Positions 35,575 to 45,844 of a DNA stretch of 64,000 nt are shown here, in pieces. Under the pieces are notes generated by a model, which saw only the letters and a program-made list of their open reading frames with translations, made no database searches and was not told the DNA's origin. The stretch comes from Woeseiaceae bacterium (GTDB lineage Bacteria; Pseudomonadota; Gammaproteobacteria; Steroidobacterales; Woeseiaceae). A program made the translations under genes and the position numbers. The DNA is taken from contig JAHEFF010000007.1 of the NCBI GenBank assembly GCA_024640315.1, positions 32,894 to 96,893 of the forward strand, in the 5' to 3' direction. The number at the start of each line of letters is the position of its first letter. The first letter of the stretch is position 1.

Positions 35575-37179
35575 TCAATGTGATGATTTTCGATCGCGAA
35601 GAATCTGTCTCGCGGCATTATAGCCGGGCGCACCAGTGACACCACCACCAGGATGCGTTCCTGAGCCACACAGGTAGAGACCACCAATCGGCGTACGGTA
35701 CTGCGACCAGCCGGGCAGGGGACGCATGAAGAAGAGCTGCCCCATATTGATGTCACCGTGGAAGATATTGCCTTCCGTGATGCCAAACGTCTGTTCCAGG
35801 TCGTAGGGTGTGTAGACTTTTCGCGCCACAATCGACGCCGGAACATTCGGCGCATAGCGGCCGATCGTCTCGACTACCTTGTCGCCGACGTTTTCCCGCT
35901 CGTCATCCCAGCTCGCATTCCCCGGTGAGTAGGGCAGGTATTGCACGAAGCAGGTCAATACATGCCGGCCCTCGGTTACCAGGCCCGGATCGACATTGGA
36001 TGCCAGGACGCAGTCCACCCAGAGTTCATCCGGTATGTCGCCGCGGGCCGCCTGGTTGTAGATGTCTTCCGCTTCCTGCAGTGACGGGGCCAGTGTGAAC
36101 AGGCTGCGTTCCGGCTTCGAGAACGACGCCGGCATGCCGGTGACCTGCGGTTCCTCGCTCAGGACAAGATTCACCTTTCCGCAGGGCCCGTCCATCTTGA
36201 TGCCGGCAACCTCGCGACGAAAATCCGCGTCGAGATCGGACTCGCCCAGCAAACCGAGATAGGTGCGTTTGGGATCGGCATTTGAAACAACCAGCTTCGC
36301 GTCAATGACGGCTCCATCGGCCAGGGTAACGCCGCTCACCGATCCGCCATTCTGATTGATGGAAGAAACCTCACAGCCGGTGCGGATATCGACGCCCGAG
36401 TCCGCGCACGATGCCGCCATGGCCCCGGTTATCGCTCCCATGCCGCCGATGACATGGCCGGCGAAGCCCTGGCGCTCTTCCTCGCCGCCGCTCAGCAAAT
36501 GAAACAGCAAACCCATCGCGGTGCCCGGTTGATAGGGTCCGCCATGCTTGCCGTACAGACTGTTGGACAGGATCAGCCGCTTCAACGCATCGGATTCGAA
36601 GTTGTGATCGAGAAAGTCACCCAGCGAGCCGGTCAGGAACTGCAAAAGTGCAGCGGTCTCCCTGCCACGGATCTTTCTGAATCGCTTGCCGATGCGAAGC
36701 AGTTCCAGAAACTTGCCGAATCCCTTCTTGTCCGGATCCGGCGGAGACTCGAGAAAGAATGGTTGCAGGTAGGCGGCAAGTCGCTGCAACTCATCCTCGA
36801 TCTTGAAAAAACGTTCGATGTCCTTCGGCGCGAACTCCCGCATACCCTCGGCCATGCGCTTGCGGTCTGACCACCAGGAAACCACGCGTCCGTCCGGAAG
36901 CGCTGCCTGCACACCGGGGTTGCAGGCAACCATCTTGAGACCATAGTCGGCGAGTTTCAGGTCCCGAATGACCTCGGGACGCAGCATGCTCGCGATGTAG
37001 GATGCAGTGGAAACACGGCATCCTGGCGCCAGTTCGGGGTCGATCTCCTCGGTCACGGCACAACCGCCGACCACGCCTCGCCGCTCGAGAACGACTGTTT
37101 TCAGCCCTGCTTTTGCGAGGTAAGCAGCGGTTGTCAGGCCATTGTGGCCCGCACCGATGACGACTGCATCAAAGCTCAC
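35575..37179 (-). CDS. FAD-dependent oxidoreductase, phytoene dehydrogenase / PYROXD2-like
   Basis: Flavoprotein of 534 residues with the dinucleotide motif GAGHNG at 8-13 and ERRGVVGGCA, as in the carotenoid dehydrogenase and isomerase superfamily. The C-terminal motif YLCGSGTHPGGGVTGAPGYNAA is typical of PYROXD2-like proteins. No carotenoid genes lie nearby, so a pigment role is unlikely; PYROXD2 homologues have no settled reaction. Its start overlaps the end of the upstream amidohydrolase gene by ATGA, so it is the third gene of an amidohydrolase operon. Confidence 0.88.
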   Translation of the reverse strand: MSFDAVVIGAGHNGLTTAAYLAKAGLKTVVLERRGVVGGCAVTEEIDPELAPGCRVSTASYIASMLRPEVIRDLKLADYGLKMVACNPGVQAALPDGRVVSWWSDRKRMAEGMREFAPKDIERFFKIEDELQRLAAYLQPFFLESPPDPDKKGFGKFLELLRIGKRFRKIRGRETAALLQFLTGSLGDFLDHNFESDALKRLILSNSLYGKHGGPYQPGTAMGLLFHLLSGGEEERQGFAGHVIGGMGAITGAMAASCADSGVDIRTGCEVSSINQNGGSVSGVTLADGAVIDAKLVVSNADPKRTYLGLLGESDLDADFRREVAGIKMDGPCGKVNLVLSEEPQVTGMPASFSKPERSLFTLAPSLQEAEDIYNQAARGDIPDELWVDCVLASNVDPGLVTEGRHVLTCFVQYLPYSPGNASWDDERENVGDKVVETIGRYAPNVPASIVARKVYTPYDLEQTFGITEGNIFHGDINMGQLFFMRPLPGWSQYRTPIGGLYLCGSGTHPGGGVTGAPGYNAARQILRDRKSSH

Positions 37180-38897
37180 AGCGAGGCCGGATCACCATGG
37201 ACGGCTTCACCGCCAAAGAGGGTAAGGAGTACTTTGGTTTCGGAAATATCGGCCGGCTCGATTTCAAACAGGTTCCGGTCGAGAACGATCAGGTCGGCGA
37301 GTTTGCCGACTTCGATCGAACCGGTTTTGTCCTCATGCTTGTTCACGAACGCCGCGTTGATTGTAAAGCCGACAATCGCCGATTCGAGGTCGATTCGCTC
37401 CTCTGGAAGGAATACCGGGTAGGCGTCGTCGACGGCACTCATCCTGGTGACTGCCGTTTCCATCTGCGGAAACGGATTGGCGGTAGACACCGACCAGTCG
37501 CTGCCGAAAGCGATCACTGCACCGGTGTCCTGCACGGTCTTGATCGGGTACATCCAGCGTGCGCGCTCTTCACCGATAAATGGAATGGTCAGTTCAGTGA
37601 CGTACTCGTCGGCGTAGGCCCACAGTGGCTGGAAGTTCGCAACAACGTCGAGCTCGGCAAACCGGGGGATGTCTGCCGGATCCCACATCTGGATGTGCGA
37701 AATATGGTGTCGATTGCCGAGCTGGCCATTTTCGAGCAACGCTTCTTCGATGGCGTCGAGTGCGTAGCGGATAGCGGCATCGCCGATCGAATGGAAGTGG
37801 ACCTGGAAGCCCGCAGCATCCAGCACCGTGACCGCTTGCTTCAGAGCCTCCGGTTCAACCATCGGAATGCCCTTTGAACCACTCGGAATCAGGTACGGCT
37901 CCAGCATGGCAGCTGTATAGTTTTCCATTACGCCGTCTTCCATGATCTTGACCGTGGTCGGTCGAACCAGGCCACCGGTGTTGTATTCCTCGCGGAGCGC
38001 AATCAGTTCATCGATCTGTTCGGTGCCTCGCTGACGATCCCACCACAACGATGCGACCACACGCAGATTCAGTTGTCCGGCGCGCTCCAGCGCTGCATAG
38101 GTTTCGAGTGCATCGCGGTCAACGATAGCGTCCTGGATAGAGGTGATGCCGTAGCTGTGCAACAGGTTCTGTGCGTAGATCAGGCCCTGCTGGCGAGTCT
38201 CCGCAGTTTCCGGCGGAATATGCCGGGTGACCAGTCGCATGGCACCCTCCTGCAGACTGCCAATCGGCTCGCCCGTTACAGGGTCTTTGTCGATGATGCC
38301 GTCAACCGGGTTTGCCGTGTCGCGCGTAATGCCGGCAATCTCCAGCGCGCGACTGTTCGCCCAGCCGGAATGGCCGTCCTGAGATGAAAGAAATACCGGG
38401 CGATCCGGCACCAGCTCGTCAATGACCGTGCGGCTTGGCGAGCCGCCGGGACCAAAAACGGACATCGACCAGCCGCCACCGGTAATCCACTCGACGTCCG
38501 GATTGGCCGCGGCATACTCGCCAATCACCGAGCGGTAGGCGGCAAGGTCGTTCAGGCCATTCAGGTTACAGGCGGATGCCTCGACACCGGCGCCAATCGG
38601 GTGGATGTGGCTGTCCTGAAATGCAGGCATCAGCATGCGACCTTCCAGGTCGATGACAGTCGTGTTGCTACCGATGTGCATGTCGGCATCGGCGGTGGAG
38701 CCAACGTAGTTGATTTTCCCGTCCGTAATTGCAACTGCCTCTGCCCAGGATCGATCGGCGTCGACAGTGTAGACACGCCCATTGACGAAAACGGTATCCG
38801 CCCCGGTCATTTCTGCTGGTGCTTCCGGTTTGCTGCAAGCCGACAGCACAAGTGCAACCGAAACGGCGAGTATCTTCAGGCGGGTCTGTTTATTCAT
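37176..38897 (-). CDS. amidohydrolase lipoprotein (amidohydrolase_3, YtcJ-like), tandem copy A
   Basis: Envelope-anchored amidohydrolase of 573 residues with lipobox LSACS. Metal elements are DSHIHP, a histidine in FHSIGDAAI, a histidine pair in HHISHIQMW and an aspartate in GSDWSVS. The ATG has GGAG nine bases upstream and is favoured over an in-frame GTG 21 bases before it. It is the same length as the gene just upstream and matches it closely throughout, so the pair arose by tandem duplication. Substrate unknown. Confidence 0.9.
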   Translation of the reverse strand: MNKQTRLKILAVSVALVLSACSKPEAPAEMTGADTVFVNGRVYTVDADRSWAEAVAITDGKINYVGSTADADMHIGSNTTVIDLEGRMLMPAFQDSHIHPIGAGVEASACNLNGLNDLAAYRSVIGEYAAANPDVEWITGGGWSMSVFGPGGSPSRTVIDELVPDRPVFLSSQDGHSGWANSRALEIAGITRDTANPVDGIIDKDPVTGEPIGSLQEGAMRLVTRHIPPETAETRQQGLIYAQNLLHSYGITSIQDAIVDRDALETYAALERAGQLNLRVVASLWWDRQRGTEQIDELIALREEYNTGGLVRPTTVKIMEDGVMENYTAAMLEPYLIPSGSKGIPMVEPEALKQAVTVLDAAGFQVHFHSIGDAAIRYALDAIEEALLENGQLGNRHHISHIQMWDPADIPRFAELDVVANFQPLWAYADEYVTELTIPFIGEERARWMYPIKTVQDTGAVIAFGSDWSVSTANPFPQMETAVTRMSAVDDAYPVFLPEERIDLESAIVGFTINAAFVNKHEDKTGSIEVGKLADLIVLDRNLFEIEPADISETKVLLTLFGGEAVHGDPASL

Positions 38898-38962
38898 TTG
38901 GGTAAGCTCCGGGGCCACAATTCTGATTTATCTGGCGAAGGTATAAGAAAATGGATAGGCAA

Positions 38963-40684
38963 TCATAGCGAAGACAGGTCGCCGTGCACCGCACGGCCGC
39001 CGAAAAGCGTCAGCAGTACTTTCGTCTCTGAAATATCATCTGGATCGATATCGAACAGATTCTTGTCCAGCACGATCAAATCGGCGAGCTTGCCGGTTTC
39101 AATCGAGCCGGTCCGGTCTTCGTGTTTATTAAGGAATGCGGCATTGATCGTGAAGAAGCTAATAGCAGCGGCCAGGTCGATGCGTTCGTCCGGAATGAAC
39201 AGCGGCACCGACGCATCGTCGATGCTCTTGTGCGTGACAGCCACTTCGATTTGTTCGAACGGGTTGGCGGTTGACACCGACCAGTCGCTGCCGAATGCGA
39301 CCATGCCGCCGGACTCATGAACACTGCGGATCGGATACATCCAGCCCGTTCGCTCTTCACCGATAGCCGGAATGTTCAGTTCCCTGATGTAGTCGCTGTA
39401 GCCGATCCACAACGGCTGAAAATTCGCGATGACTTTGAGATCGCCAAATCTCGGCACGTCCTGTGGATGAATGACCTGCAGATGTGAAATATGGTGGCGA
39501 TTGCCAAGTTGCCCGTTAACGATCAGCGCTTCCTCGATCGCATCCAGTGATTGTCGAACCGCGGCTGTGCCAATTGCATGGAAATGCACCTGGAAACCCT
39601 CGGCATCCAGCAGCGTTACGGCCTGTTTCAAAAACTCTGGTTCAACCATCGGGATGCCGCGGGTGCCGCCGGCGACCAGGTATGGCTCAAGCATCGCACC
39701 GGTGTAGTTTTCGAGAACACCGTCCTGCATGATCTTCACAGTCGTTGGCTGCAATAATCCGCCGTTATCGAACTCTTCGCGCAACGCGAGGAGATCAGCA
39801 ATCTGACTTTCATCACGCGCGCGGTCCCACCAGAGCGAACCGACAACTCGCAAATTGAGCTCACCGTTGTTTTCCATCGCCTGGTATGCAGCGAGACTCT
39901 CGCGACTCACGCTGGCGTCTGTAATTGACGTGATGCCGTATCCATGAAGCATGTCCCGGGCATAACGCATACCGGCAATCCGTGCGGTCAGGCTGGCCGG
40001 TGGAATATGCTGCGAAACAAGACGCATGGCGCCCTCCTGCAAGCTGCCAATGAGCTCACCGGTTTCCGGGTCACGATCGATTCGTCCGTCAATCGGGTCC
40101 GGCGTGTTCCTGTCGATACCGGCGATTTCGAGCGCCTTCGTATTAGCCCAGCCGGTATGCCCGTCGGCAGAGCTCAGGAATACCGGCCGGTCGGGTACCA
40201 GTTCGTCAATGATGCTGCGATTTGGCGCGCCGCCTGGTCCGAACACGACCATCGACCAGCCGCCACCGAGGATCCATGGAACGTCAGGGTTTGCCGCAGC
40301 GTACTCGGCAATCGCGGAGCGATATTCGGCAACTCCCGGCAGGTAGTTGAGATTACAGGCAGCCGCTTCCATGCCGGCTGAAATCGGGTGGATATGGCTG
40401 TCCTGAAATGCCGGCATCAGCATGCGGCCATCCAGGTCGACAACGGTCGTGTTGCTGCCGACATGCATATCGGCACCGGCCGTGGAACCGACGTAGCTGA
40501 TTTGACCGCCTGTAATCGCGACAGCCTCTGCCCAGGATCGGTCGGCATCGACAGTGTAGACACGCCCATTGACGAAGACGGTATCCGCCCCGGTTGTTTC
40601 TGCTGGCGCTGGCGACTCACTGCAGCCCGATAAGGCGAGAAGAAATGCGACAATGGCAGCTATGCGATGGCGTGGCATATTCAT
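38963..40684 (-). CDS. amidohydrolase lipoprotein (amidohydrolase_3, YtcJ-like), tandem copy B
   Basis: Also 573 residues, with lipobox LSGCS. Long blocks are identical to copy A, for example TGADTVFVNGRVYTVDADRS and MLMPAFQDSHIHPI, while other regions have diverged (LPGVAEYRSA versus LNDLAAYRSV). Metal-site residues are kept (HFHAIGTAA, HHISHLQ, GSDWSVS). It heads the operon formed with copy A and the PYROXD2-like gene, and is divergent from the PuuB-like oxidase gene. The two copies may differ in substrate range. Confidence 0.9.
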   Translation of the reverse strand: MNMPRHRIAAIVAFLLALSGCSESPAPAETTGADTVFVNGRVYTVDADRSWAEAVAITGGQISYVGSTAGADMHVGSNTTVVDLDGRMLMPAFQDSHIHPISAGMEAAACNLNYLPGVAEYRSAIAEYAAANPDVPWILGGGWSMVVFGPGGAPNRSIIDELVPDRPVFLSSADGHTGWANTKALEIAGIDRNTPDPIDGRIDRDPETGELIGSLQEGAMRLVSQHIPPASLTARIAGMRYARDMLHGYGITSITDASVSRESLAAYQAMENNGELNLRVVGSLWWDRARDESQIADLLALREEFDNGGLLQPTTVKIMQDGVLENYTGAMLEPYLVAGGTRGIPMVEPEFLKQAVTLLDAEGFQVHFHAIGTAAVRQSLDAIEEALIVNGQLGNRHHISHLQVIHPQDVPRFGDLKVIANFQPLWIGYSDYIRELNIPAIGEERTGWMYPIRSVHESGGMVAFGSDWSVSTANPFEQIEVAVTHKSIDDASVPLFIPDERIDLAAAISFFTINAAFLNKHEDRTGSIETGKLADLIVLDKNLFDIDPDDISETKVLLTLFGGRAVHGDLSSL

Positions 40685-40818
40685 ATTGTGGATATCCGGC
40701 CTGCTGATAATGTTGCGTGTGATTATCGCGTCCCCCAGGGCGTAGCAAAAGTGTTTTTCCAGCATCCGGAATGCTTCATACTTGCCGGACAACAGCAAAT
40801 TCCGAAAGCCCTATAGCC

Positions 40819-42093
40819 ATGCCATTTGCACAGGAACATACATCGTCTTACTACGCGGCAACCGTCAACGAGGTTACTGATTATCCGCGTCTGAAAGAAG
40901 ATCTGCGCGTCGATGTCTGCATTATTGGTGGTGGCTTTACCGGTGTGTCGGCCGCCCTCGCGCTTGCGGAGCGAAGCTACAACGTTTGTGTGCTTGAAGC
41001 GAACCGTATTGGCTGGGGTGCATCCGGCAGGAATGGTGGTCAGATGATCGGCGGCGTCAGTGGCGAAAGCCAGCTGCTTAAAAAGGATCCTGGTCTTGCC
41101 GACTTGATGTGGGACATGGGCTGGCGCGGCCACGACATCATTCGGGAGCGGGTCGAGCATTACGATATCGACTGCGATCTCAAGCATGGCTACGTCGATG
41201 TGGCGATAAAGCCGCGCCACCTGCGCGAATTCGAAGCAGCGGAAGCGAAACTGACACGCAGAAATTACCCGTACGAGCATGGAATGATGTCGCGCCAGGA
41301 GACGAGTGATGCGCTGGGCACCGATGTCTATATCGGTGCGCTGAAGAACATGGGTAACGGTCACCTGCATCCGCTGAACCTGGTCATCGGCGAGGCGCAG
41401 GCGGCCGTGTCACTGGGCGCTGTCATTTATGAACAATCGGCTGCGTTGAAAATTGATCACGGTGATGCAGCGCGGGTTTCGACAGCCGAAGGTTCAGTCA
41501 CCGCGGATTTTGTACTCATTGCCGGCAATGCTTACCAAATGGTGGAGAAATCCCTGCGCTCACGCTTTTTGCCAGTGCGGAGCTTCATCATTGCCACCGA
41601 ACCGCTGTCGGATGAATTGCTGGACGTTATCAATCCACATGACCTGGCGGTATGTGACCCGAATTTTCTCCTCGAGTACTTTCGGCTAAGCGCGGACAAG
41701 CGATTGCTGTTTGGCAACCGTTTTCGCTATTTGGGTGAGGACGCGGCGGTCATCGCAGCCAACCACAGACCCAGGATGCTGAGAACCTACCCTCAATTGA
41801 AAGATGTCGGGATCGATTATGCATGGGGCGGAACGATTGCCATCCCCATCAACCGTGTTCCGCAGCTCGGGCGGATCGCGCCCAATGTGCTGTATTCGAA
41901 TGCCTACTCAGGACATGGAGTGAACGTGACTCACCTTGCAGGGGAGGTTATTGCAGATGCCATTAGTGGCACCATGGAGCGGTTCGATGTGCTGTCCAGC
42001 ATGCCGTCAGTGCGTATTCCCGGCGTGAGCATGTTTGGCGATACGATCGTCAACTTGGGCGTTCTCTGGTACGGATTGAAGGACAAGCTCTGA
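40819..42093 (+). CDS. FAD-dependent oxidoreductase, gamma-glutamylputrescine oxidase (PuuB) / DadA type
   Basis: Flavin amine oxidase of 424 residues. The N-terminus SSYYAATVNE resembles PuuB-type enzymes; the FAD motif is GGGFTG and the segment GWGASGRNGGQM is diagnostic for this group. Such enzymes oxidise gamma-glutamylputrescine or related secondary amines. No other puu genes are nearby, so the substrate is open. The start chosen (MPFAQEH) matches family length. The next gene begins directly after its stop. Confidence 0.87.
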   Translation: MPFAQEHTSSYYAATVNEVTDYPRLKEDLRVDVCIIGGGFTGVSAALALAERSYNVCVLEANRIGWGASGRNGGQMIGGVSGESQLLKKDPGLADLMWDMGWRGHDIIRERVEHYDIDCDLKHGYVDVAIKPRHLREFEAAEAKLTRRNYPYEHGMMSRQETSDALGTDVYIGALKNMGNGHLHPLNLVIGEAQAAVSLGAVIYEQSAALKIDHGDAARVSTAEGSVTADFVLIAGNAYQMVEKSLRSRFLPVRSFIIATEPLSDELLDVINPHDLAVCDPNFLLEYFRLSADKRLLFGNRFRYLGEDAAVIAANHRPRMLRTYPQLKDVGIDYAWGGTIAIPINRVPQLGRIAPNVLYSNAYSGHGVNVTHLAGEVIADAISGTMERFDVLSSMPSVRIPGVSMFGDTIVNLGVLWYGLKDKL

Positions 42094-43032
42094 ATGAACA
42101 TCAGGTTGCCCAAACTCATTGCCACCTCGGTCGTCCGTGGCAGCAGGCAGGGTGAAAGCCACGGTGGCGTGTTTACTGTCGATTTCGAGACGCAGGAAGG
42201 CGCGCAGCATGTCGACTGGAATACTGATGAGATCGATTGGGAGGGCAGGGGCGCCGACCGGGGGCTGCGCGGCATAGCCTTCGATGGTGACGAGGTCTAT
42301 ATCGCCGCAAGTGACGAGCTGTTTGTTTATGACCGCAATTTCAACATCTTGCGATCGCACAAGAATCGTTACCTCAAACACTGTCACGAGATTGTTCGGC
42401 TGGACCGCCGCATTTTCCTGACTTCGACAGGATTCGACAGCCTGCTTTCGTTCAACCTGGACAGTCGCGATTTCGACTGGGGTTTCCAGTTTCAGAAGCC
42501 CTATGACCAGTGGTCCGGATTTGTCTTCGATCCACAGACCGAGTCCGGTCCGCGACCGGTTAACGACTTCCACATCAACATGGTGCACATGGACCAGACA
42601 GGCATCTATGCCAGTGGTCTTCGGACGCAGGCGATGTTGCACATTAACGACCGGATGGAAGTTTCCGAAGTCTGTAATCTGCCAGGCGGCACGCACAACG
42701 CCAGGCCCTGGAAAGAGGGTGTCATCTTCAATGATACGTCGAGTGATTGCGTTCGATACGTGAGCCGCGACGGTACCGAGAAGGCGTATAAGATTCATTC
42801 ATATGACGAATCGAAAATAGAGTTTGCCGGTATCGATGATTCGAAAATTGCCCGACAGGCTTTCGGTCGTGGCCTTTGCCTGGTGGGAGATCGATTCATA
42901 GCTGCCGGGTCGTCACCGTCGACAATTACGCTTTACGATACCGAGACCAACCAGAAAGTCGGCTTCGTCAATCTGTCGATGGATATCCGGAATGCGATCC
43001 ATGGGCTGGAGGTTTGGCCATACGAGGATTGA
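42094..43032 (+). CDS. beta-propeller-like protein of TIGR03032 / DUF4915 type, unknown function
   Basis: A 312-residue cytoplasmic protein with no signal peptide. Repeated beta-strand units (GIAFDGDEVYIAASDELFVY, IVRLDRRIFLTSTGFDSLL, IYASGLRTQAMLHIND) suggest a propeller fold. Segments LRGIAFDGD, CHEIVRLD and PGGTHNARPW resemble a family of uncharacterised proteins I know as TIGR03032-like, but this is unverified. It starts immediately after the PuuB-like gene, so the two are co-translated. Confidence 0.65.
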   Translation: MNIRLPKLIATSVVRGSRQGESHGGVFTVDFETQEGAQHVDWNTDEIDWEGRGADRGLRGIAFDGDEVYIAASDELFVYDRNFNILRSHKNRYLKHCHEIVRLDRRIFLTSTGFDSLLSFNLDSRDFDWGFQFQKPYDQWSGFVFDPQTESGPRPVNDFHINMVHMDQTGIYASGLRTQAMLHINDRMEVSEVCNLPGGTHNARPWKEGVIFNDTSSDCVRYVSRDGTEKAYKIHSYDESKIEFAGIDDSKIARQAFGRGLCLVGDRFIAAGSSPSTITLYDTETNQKVGFVNLSMDIRNAIHGLEVWPYED

Positions 43033-43143
43033 ATTGGCGCCAACTCATTTTTGGTCGCCGTCATTAAAGATCAATCCGCACCAGCCAATGACACAATTCC
43101 GACCTCAGCAGGCGGGTTGGAACTTGAGTCTTTAAACAAAAAA

Positions 43144-43170
43144 AAACCGGAGACGAGCTCCGGTTTCTTT
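43144..43170. terminator. bidirectional terminator between convergent genes
   Basis: AAACCGGAG pairs with CTCCGGTTT around the loop ACGAG. A run of A precedes it and TTTCTTTTGTTTT follows, so it can end transcripts from both sides: the propeller gene on the plus strand and the TonB receptor on the minus strand. Confidence 0.9.
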
Positions 43171-43189
43171 TGTTTTACCTTTTCAGGCT

Positions 43190-45844
43190 TTAATCACCCC
43201 AACGTTTCATGAACCTGATCCCCACCTCTCTGGGCCGGTTGGTGTATACGGTCTTGTGGTGTTCGCGCCCTTCAGCCAGCTGAGCGGCACCCCATTCAAA
43301 CCATCCGTTATTCGTCGTGTAGATCGCACGCTCGTCGGTGATGTTGTTGAGGAATACGTCAAACTGCCAGTCTTCGCCAATGAATCCCATGCGCAGATCG
43401 CCGATGGTGTACGACGGATTCTGGAACTGTGGATTTGGCTCGTCCGCCTGAGATCGCGGTTCGAGCACGCTCACACTGTCGCCGGTGTATGACCATTGCG
43501 TCCGGATGAAGAACTCGTCACTGCCGAACAGTTCGACCGGCGTTGCATACTCGAGCCAGAATGATGCCTTGGAACTCGGTACGAGCGGCAGTCTCAAACC
43601 TTTGATCAGGTTGTCTGTGCCGTCACCGTTGAGGTCGTGCTGGGTATCCGTTTCGGCTTCCATCACCTCGTAGTTCATGCCCATCAACCAGTTGGAGTTG
43701 AACGAATAGTCCAGCTCAACATTGATGCCGTCGATATGTGCCTCACCGGCGTTGGCGATAATCGCCTGCCAGGGTTGTCCACAGACGCCATCAATGCTGA
43801 CGCTCGGGTCCGGGACACCATTGACTTCACACTGCTCGCTGGCAGGGTCGACGAGGTTCAGCTGGTAATCGCTCCAGGTCATGTTGTAGGCGGTCACGTT
43901 GAAACGACCGCTGCCATTCGCGAATGTCGACTTATAGCCAATCTCGTAGTTGTCCATGATGTCCGACGAGTAGGTGTTCGGAAAGAACGGAGCACCACGG
44001 CTTCGATTGACGCCACCCTGGCGAAGGCCACGTGTGTAAAGGCCATAGATCATCGCGTCGTCGGTCATGGCGTAGCTAAGGCTGATCTTGGGGATCCACT
44101 GATCCTCAGAGCCTTCCCGACCCCGCGGCAAGCCACCATTCGCAAGGCGCTCCTGCCGTATAACCGGGTCAGCCGTATCCGGTTCTCCGTACGGCACTGC
44201 GCTGTTCGGGTTGACACCACCCGGATGGTTTACGAGGTAAAAGTTTGTATTTGAACGCTCGAAGTATCGGCCGCCAATCGTCAGGTCCCATTCATCATTG
44301 ATATGCCAGCTGACCTCGCCGAAAATCGCGGTCTGTTCCCAGTCTGTATGACTTTGGGAGAACCAGCTGGACGTAGAGCCCTCGAACGTCGTTGGCGTGC
44401 CGTAGTAGTTGGACCAGTAGTACTCCCAATAGCGAGCTGCCATTGACTGCTGGAACGTGATCGTATTGCCATCACCGCCGAGAGTCGGTGTCGCGAATGG
44501 CGCGACCCAGGAGTCCTTGCTCTCTTCGTAGTAGCCACCGATGATCCAGTCGAGCGTATCGCCTGAACTTTGCAGGCGCACTTCGACCGTCAGCTTGTCG
44601 TCGTTTGAAGGGGCGTTTCTTGTGTCATAAGAGCTGAAGAAATCACCGTCGACCGATGGGCCCTGGCAATAACGCGGCCACCAAAGCACATAGCCCGTGT
44701 CTGGATTCGCCCAGTAATAGGGTGCGTCGGCCTGCGTGTAGTAGCTGTCGTGGCAGTACGCGGCGGCCCAGTATTTCGCGTAGGTTGTGATGTCGGTCAG
44801 GGCACCGATCTTCCGGTCATAGTAGGAAACCGCTGCGACCAACTGGGCAAATTCGAAATCGCCATCGACGCGGATCGAGCCCATGTCGAACGTCTCTTCG
44901 CGGGACTCGTTGTGGAAGCGAACGACCTGCAGGTCACCAACGAACGGATCGAAATAGTTATCGGCACCCGATTTTGTGGTCTGGTGGTGATAAGAGAACG
45001 TGGTCGCCCAGCTGTCGTTCATTTCCCAGAGGAGATGGACGCGGCCGCCATAAATATCGGCGTCATTCCAGTTCTTTTCGACGGACAATGAGTTGTCCAG
45101 TGTGCCCCACGGCAGTGGCGCCTTGTTGTTTGCCGGGTCGGAGCGGTCAGCGAGGCCGTACCAGTCAGCGGTGTGGCCGGGAACGTTGTCGATGAAGCCG
45201 CCATCGTGATCGTTGAAACCAACGACGCGCAGCGCAAGCTTGTCTTCAACCAGGGGAATGTTGAATACCAACGAGCCGCGATAACTTGCGTCGCTCTCGC
45301 CGCCACCACGTACCTCGCCATCGAAGATGGCTTCGAACGAATTCAGCACCGGCTGGTTGGTCAGCATGCGCATCGTGCCCGCCTGCGCGTCCGATCCGTA
45401 CAGCGTGCCCTGCGGTCCGGACAACGCCTCGATACGTGACATATCGACTGCGCGGATATTCGGCTGCGCACCGGTTTGCGTGACTGAAATCTCGTCAAGG
45501 TAAACAGAGGAGGTCGACTGTCCGATGTAGCCAGCACCCGTGATCGCGCCGCGGAAAACCACTGTGCTTGATCCGGATCCGTAAGTGACCACGTTCACGG
45601 AAGGCACGAAACGTGCGTAGTCTTCCATGGCCTTGGCGCCCATGGCGGCAAGAGATTCCTGCGAGATGGCCTGAATCGTTGCCGGAATTTCCTGAACCGT
45701 TTCAGCGCGTTTCCGTGCTGTTACGACGATCTCTTCCAGTGCGCTCGAGTTGTCTTCCTGAGCGACTGCGTTGAAACCCGGATAGAGTGCCGCAGTGACG
45801 GCGGCGGCAACGGGTGTGATAGAAAATTTACCTGGTACTTGCAT
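43190..45844 (-). CDS. TonB-dependent outer-membrane receptor
   Basis: Outer-membrane importer of 884 residues with a signal peptide (cleavage near NAVAQE). The plug starts with the TonB-box-like segment ALEEIVVTARKR and contains VFRGAI and LSGPQGTLYGSDAQAGTMRM. The barrel has unusually aromatic extracellular loops (RYWEYYWSNYYG, YVLWWPRY) and two regions with paired cysteines. The type resembles Sphingomonas/Caulobacter-style receptors for organic compounds and not siderophore receptors. The 255-base upstream region shows no site I can assign. The C-terminal residues MKRWGD lack the usual final phenylalanine. Confidence 0.93.
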   Translation of the reverse strand: MQVPGKFSITPVAAAVTAALYPGFNAVAQEDNSSALEEIVVTARKRAETVQEIPATIQAISQESLAAMGAKAMEDYARFVPSVNVVTYGSGSSTVVFRGAITGAGYIGQSTSSVYLDEISVTQTGAQPNIRAVDMSRIEALSGPQGTLYGSDAQAGTMRMLTNQPVLNSFEAIFDGEVRGGGESDASYRGSLVFNIPLVEDKLALRVVGFNDHDGGFIDNVPGHTADWYGLADRSDPANNKAPLPWGTLDNSLSVEKNWNDADIYGGRVHLLWEMNDSWATTFSYHHQTTKSGADNYFDPFVGDLQVVRFHNESREETFDMGSIRVDGDFEFAQLVAAVSYYDRKIGALTDITTYAKYWAAAYCHDSYYTQADAPYYWANPDTGYVLWWPRYCQGPSVDGDFFSSYDTRNAPSNDDKLTVEVRLQSSGDTLDWIIGGYYEESKDSWVAPFATPTLGGDGNTITFQQSMAARYWEYYWSNYYGTPTTFEGSTSSWFSQSHTDWEQTAIFGEVSWHINDEWDLTIGGRYFERSNTNFYLVNHPGGVNPNSAVPYGEPDTADPVIRQERLANGGLPRGREGSEDQWIPKISLSYAMTDDAMIYGLYTRGLRQGGVNRSRGAPFFPNTYSSDIMDNYEIGYKSTFANGSGRFNVTAYNMTWSDYQLNLVDPASEQCEVNGVPDPSVSIDGVCGQPWQAIIANAGEAHIDGINVELDYSFNSNWLMGMNYEVMEAETDTQHDLNGDGTDNLIKGLRLPLVPSSKASFWLEYATPVELFGSDEFFIRTQWSYTGDSVSVLEPRSQADEPNPQFQNPSYTIGDLRMGFIGEDWQFDVFLNNITDERAIYTTNNGWFEWGAAQLAEGREHHKTVYTNRPREVGIRFMKRWGD

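Noticed and set aside
35575..37179. Carotenoid biosynthesis role for the phytoene-dehydrogenase-like protein
   Set aside because: No crtB, crtE or other pigment gene is nearby and the C-terminal motif fits PYROXD2-like proteins better.
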